This document shows, piece by piece, positions 50,417 to 52,575 of a stretch of 52,575 bases of DNA; position 1 is the stretch's first letter; each line of letters opens with the position of its first letter. The DNA comes from Paraeggerthella sp964369725 (lineage in GTDB: Bacteria > Actinomycetota > Coriobacteriia > Coriobacteriales > Eggerthellaceae), in the NCBI GenBank assembly GCA_964369725.1, contig CAYJGC010000007.1, positions 1 through 52,575 of the forward strand, written 5' to 3'. Below the pieces are notes generated by a model. The model saw only the letters and a program-made list of their open reading frames with translations, ran no database searches and had not been told where the DNA came from. Position numbers and translations under genes: made by a program.

Positions 50417-51720
50417 TATTTGCCTCCTCGTAAATCCAAAATTCGCTTTGCTTTTCCTTCGCTACGCTCAATTGCCTTAGGTTCAACAAGTTTTATATCG
50501 ACCGATATCTGCAAATTACTAAGAAGTTCAGCCGCTAGCTTTCGTTTAAGATCTTGCAGCTTTCGAATTTCGTCGAAGGGGAATTCGGGCACGGTTTCTA
50601 CTTTAAGCTCTACATAATCAAGGGTACCGCGCGTCGTAAGCACAATCTGATACTGAGAAGCAATCTCAGGGAATGAGGTTATCACTTGTTCAATCTGGGA
50701 TGGATACACGTTAACGCCACGCAAAATAAGCATGTCGTCGGTACGTCCCACAATACGGTCAATGCTTCTATGTGTCCTTCCGCATGCACATGCTCCTGGG
50801 ATAATTCTTGTAATGTCGCGCGTTCGATAGCGCACAAGTGGGCTACACTGACGCGTCAGCGTAGTAAAGACTAATTCTCCCCACTCGCCATCAGGAACAG
50901 GCAGTAGTGTTTCTGGATCAATAATTTCGGGGTAAAAATGATCTTCTGCAACGTGAAGACCATTTGATTCAGCGCATTCCATAGCAACGCCAGGTCCCAT
51001 AACTTCTGACAAGCCATATACGTCGCAATACTGAATTCCTAGCTTTTCTCGTATCTCTTGACGCATATTCTCCGATGCCGGTTCGGCACCAAATATTCCT
51101 GCAGAAATCTTGAACTCGGTAGCGGGGTTGTATCCCATTTCAATAGCAGTGTCAGCTATAAGAAGCGCATACGATGGCGTACAGGCCAAGATATCGGTAC
51201 CTAAATCCTTCATCATTTGAACCTGTCGTTTGGTGTTACCAGAAGAAGTTGGTATTACCTGACAGCCGATGGCTTCCCCACCGGCGTGAGCACCCAAACC
51301 TCCCGTAAACAAACCGTACCCATAAGAAACTTGTAGAACTGATTCACGAGATCCATTAACCATATAGATGCCACGTGCAAAGCAGTCGCCCCAATTTTTC
51401 AAGTCTTCTGCGGTGTGTCCTACTACGGTCGCTTGCCCCGTGGTTCCTGAAGAAGCATGTACACGTGCAACATCACCTGAAGGAACCGCAAAAAGCTTGT
51501 AAGGGTACGCATCACGCATATCTTGCTTCATTAAAAACGGAAACTTTTTTAAATCGTCAAAAGAAGTGAGATCTCCAGGTTCAACTCCTGCTTCTTTAAA
51601 GGTATCTTGATAAAAAGGAACATGTTCCCATGCCCGCTTCACGCTCTCTTGCATACGCTTTAACTGAAGCGTATGAAGCTCCTCAACTGGCATAGCTTCA
51701 ATATCAGGTTGATAAAACAC
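50416..51720 (-). CDS. paaK: Phenylacetate-CoA ligase family protein, copy 2
   Basis: A full-length 434-residue AMP-forming arylacetate-CoA ligase. The nucleotide-binding loop is HASSGTTGQATVVGHT, then VSYGYGLFTGGLGAHAGGE, YGLSEVMGPG, FTTLTRQCSPLVRYRTRD, CACGRT, and the C-terminal lobe DDMLILRGVNVYPSQIE. It may activate aryl acetates or, run in reverse, make ATP from the aryl-acetyl-CoA produced by IorAB; the direction cannot be read from sequence. The start is a GTG after AAGGAAGGCGG. It is the first gene of the minus-strand operon. Confidence 0.95.
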   Translation of the reverse strand: MFYQPDIEAMPVEELHTLQLKRMQESVKRAWEHVPFYQDTFKEAGVEPGDLTSFDDLKKFPFLMKQDMRDAYPYKLFAVPSGDVARVHASSGTTGQATVVGHTAEDLKNWGDCFARGIYMVNGSRESVLQVSYGYGLFTGGLGAHAGGEAIGCQVIPTSSGNTKRQVQMMKDLGTDILACTPSYALLIADTAIEMGYNPATEFKISAGIFGAEPASENMRQEIREKLGIQYCDVYGLSEVMGPGVAMECAESNGLHVAEDHFYPEIIDPETLLPVPDGEWGELVFTTLTRQCSPLVRYRTRDITRIIPGACACGRTHRSIDRIVGRTDDMLILRGVNVYPSQIEQVITSFPEIASQYQIVLTTRGTLDYVELKVETVPEFPFDEIRKLQDLKRKLAAELLSNLQISVDIKLVEPKAIERSEGKAKRILDLRGGK

Positions 51721-51818
51721 TCTTGCGTCCGCCTTCCTTAACGTACCGTGGTAGTCGTAATTTCAATTTCGCTTTTCTATCGAACTCTTACAAAGCGATA
51801 CATCCTACACAATCTTAT

Positions 51819-52575
51819 CTATTCTGAGCTTTCCTCTTCCGGACCCTCAACCACAACCTCGGTTATAGGACTATACGTGGAGTAAAAGGTATCTTCAAGT
51901 AAGATATTTCCTTGTACGTCACGTACCGTTCGATAGACAGCAATTGAACTTCCGTCAACACCTCTGGTTTTTATGTAGCTCGTTCCTGGGGTTAATGTTT
52001 CGTCAATTTCTACCTCTGTACTAAACTTTTCACCCTCAGTTCTGGGTGTTGTTTCATAATCTACTTGATACCCCGGGTCAACACCATATAGGGTAGCGGT
52101 AATAAGTCCTTCCTCATAAAATAAAGAGAGTAAGACATCGCTGTTCGTATTATTCTCCCACACCAAATCTAGATCTGGCCAACTCACCGCTGCGTCACGA
52201 CCCTCTGGGTAACTTGCGATATACAACGAGTGCTCGTGACGCGTGATAACGGGAAGTCCACTGTCAAATACCGAGTTAAAAATAGTTGTTGCAACTTGGC
52301 AAATGCCTCCACCTACACTATCGGTATATTCTCCAGCCGCAATAGCTCCCGCATCTAAGAAACCTTTTTCCTCATTGCAAAAACCAGCAATATCGTTAAA
52401 AGACCACTTACCACCTGGAGAGACTATAGTATTGGTAAGGTTTTGAGATACGAGCTCAATATTATGGTTGCGATTTTCGGTTCCGCTTCCTGTAGTAAAC
52501 GCAGTTTCATAAGAAGATATTGCGGTTATGAGACCATAACCCATAGCCTCATCAAACGATAGTGTCTCAGGTGCT
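51819..52575 (-). CDS. VanW-family protein, 5' end outside the window
   Basis: The frame is open to the right edge, so the true start lies beyond it. The VanW domain shows NIELVSQNLTNTIVSPGGKW, FNDIAGFCNEEKGFLDAGAI, GGGICQVATTIFNSVFDSG and ITRHEHSLYIASYPEGRDA, then a C-terminal G5-like region (ITEVVVEGPEEESSE). VanW proteins are extracellular or membrane-anchored cell-envelope proteins of unsettled function; the name comes from a vancomycin resistance cluster, but most have no link to resistance. No van genes are seen here. Confidence 0.9.
   Translation of the reverse strand, partial: APETLSFDEAMGYGLITAISSYETAFTTGSGTENRNHNIELVSQNLTNTIVSPGGKWSFNDIAGFCNEEKGFLDAGAIAAGEYTDSVGGGICQVATTIFNSVFDSGLPVITRHEHSLYIASYPEGRDAAVSWPDLDLVWENNTNSDVLLSLFYEEGLITATLYGVDPGYQVDYETTPRTEGEKFSTEVEIDETLTPGTSYIKTRGVDGSSIAVYRTVRDVQGNILLEDTFYSTYSPITEVVVEGPEEESSE

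Noticed and set aside
1..52575. Insertion sequence, prophage, integrase or defence island
   Set aside because: No transposase, integrase, phage structural gene, restriction enzyme or toxin-antitoxin pair was recognised in any frame; terminal inverted repeats were not seen.
51819..52575. Vancomycin resistance determinant
   Set aside because: VanW-family proteins are widespread and not themselves resistance genes; vanH, vanA/B and vanX are absent.

Overview
The window looks like a chromosomal core segment of a low-to-mid GC actinobacterium, most likely class Coriobacteriia. This is an inference from gene content and order, not from a database search. Pointers are the lexA / small SOS gene / nrdR arrangement typical of Actinobacteria, together with RNase Y, RNase J, SpoVS, HrcA and a Bacillota-like order (lepA-hemW-hrcA-dnaJ-rsmE-mtaB-phoH-ybeY-dgkA-era-recO). 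No sporulation genes other than spoVS, no tRNA or rRNA genes, no transposase and no convincing CRISPR array were seen. Almost all of it is ordinary housekeeping DNA. Two runs of 100 N (17401-17500 and 45155-45254) are assembly gaps, and the first is an artefact.

Layout: 1-1041 holds rpsT (minus strand, with an unusually long tail) and a gene-free divergent region. From 1042 to 15543 a plus-strand translation, stress and envelope block runs lepA, a small membrane protein, dusB, hemW, hrcA-dnaJ (with a CIRCE-like operator), rsmE, mtaB, phoH, ybeY, dgkA, era, a zinc-ribbon/PASTA membrane protein, recO and a TSCPD protein. From 15544 to 28000 come rpsO, pnp, dapB, dapA, rnj, ftsK, a RodZ-like protein, yajQ and rimO. 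From 28003 to 38136 come a pgsA-cinA fusion, recA-recX, rny, a GHKL ATPase, spoVS, miaB, miaA and hflX.

The most interesting small region is 38233-40128. The lexA gene (minus) is divergent from a 50-codon membrane-protein gene that sits behind a strong promoter with three LexA-type boxes and is followed by nrdR and dut. That is the position held by the SOS division inhibitors divS (Corynebacterium) and chiZ (Mycobacterium), but the product is much shorter, like Caulobacter SidA. recA carries the same promoter plan, with a LexA-type box between -35 and -10. Together lexA, recA-recX and this peptide outline a local SOS regulon.

From 40129 to 43641 is a looser stretch of small membrane proteins, a lipoprotein, a 24-codon membrane peptide with its own terminator, and a MenA/UbiA-type prenyltransferase. 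From 43642 to 51720 a tight minus-strand run reads paaK2-ACT2-dac-FHA-iorA-iorB-ACT1-paaK1-gluQ. The indolepyruvate ferredoxin oxidoreductase and two arylacetate-CoA ligases suggest aromatic amino-acid catabolism through aryl-acetyl-CoA, here interleaved with a cell-wall carboxypeptidase and a zinc-ribbon/FHA protein. A VanW-family gene runs off the right end.

RNA turnover (PNPase, RNase J, RNase Y) and RNA/ribosome methylthiolation (MtaB, RimO, MiaB) are unusually complete within this one window.
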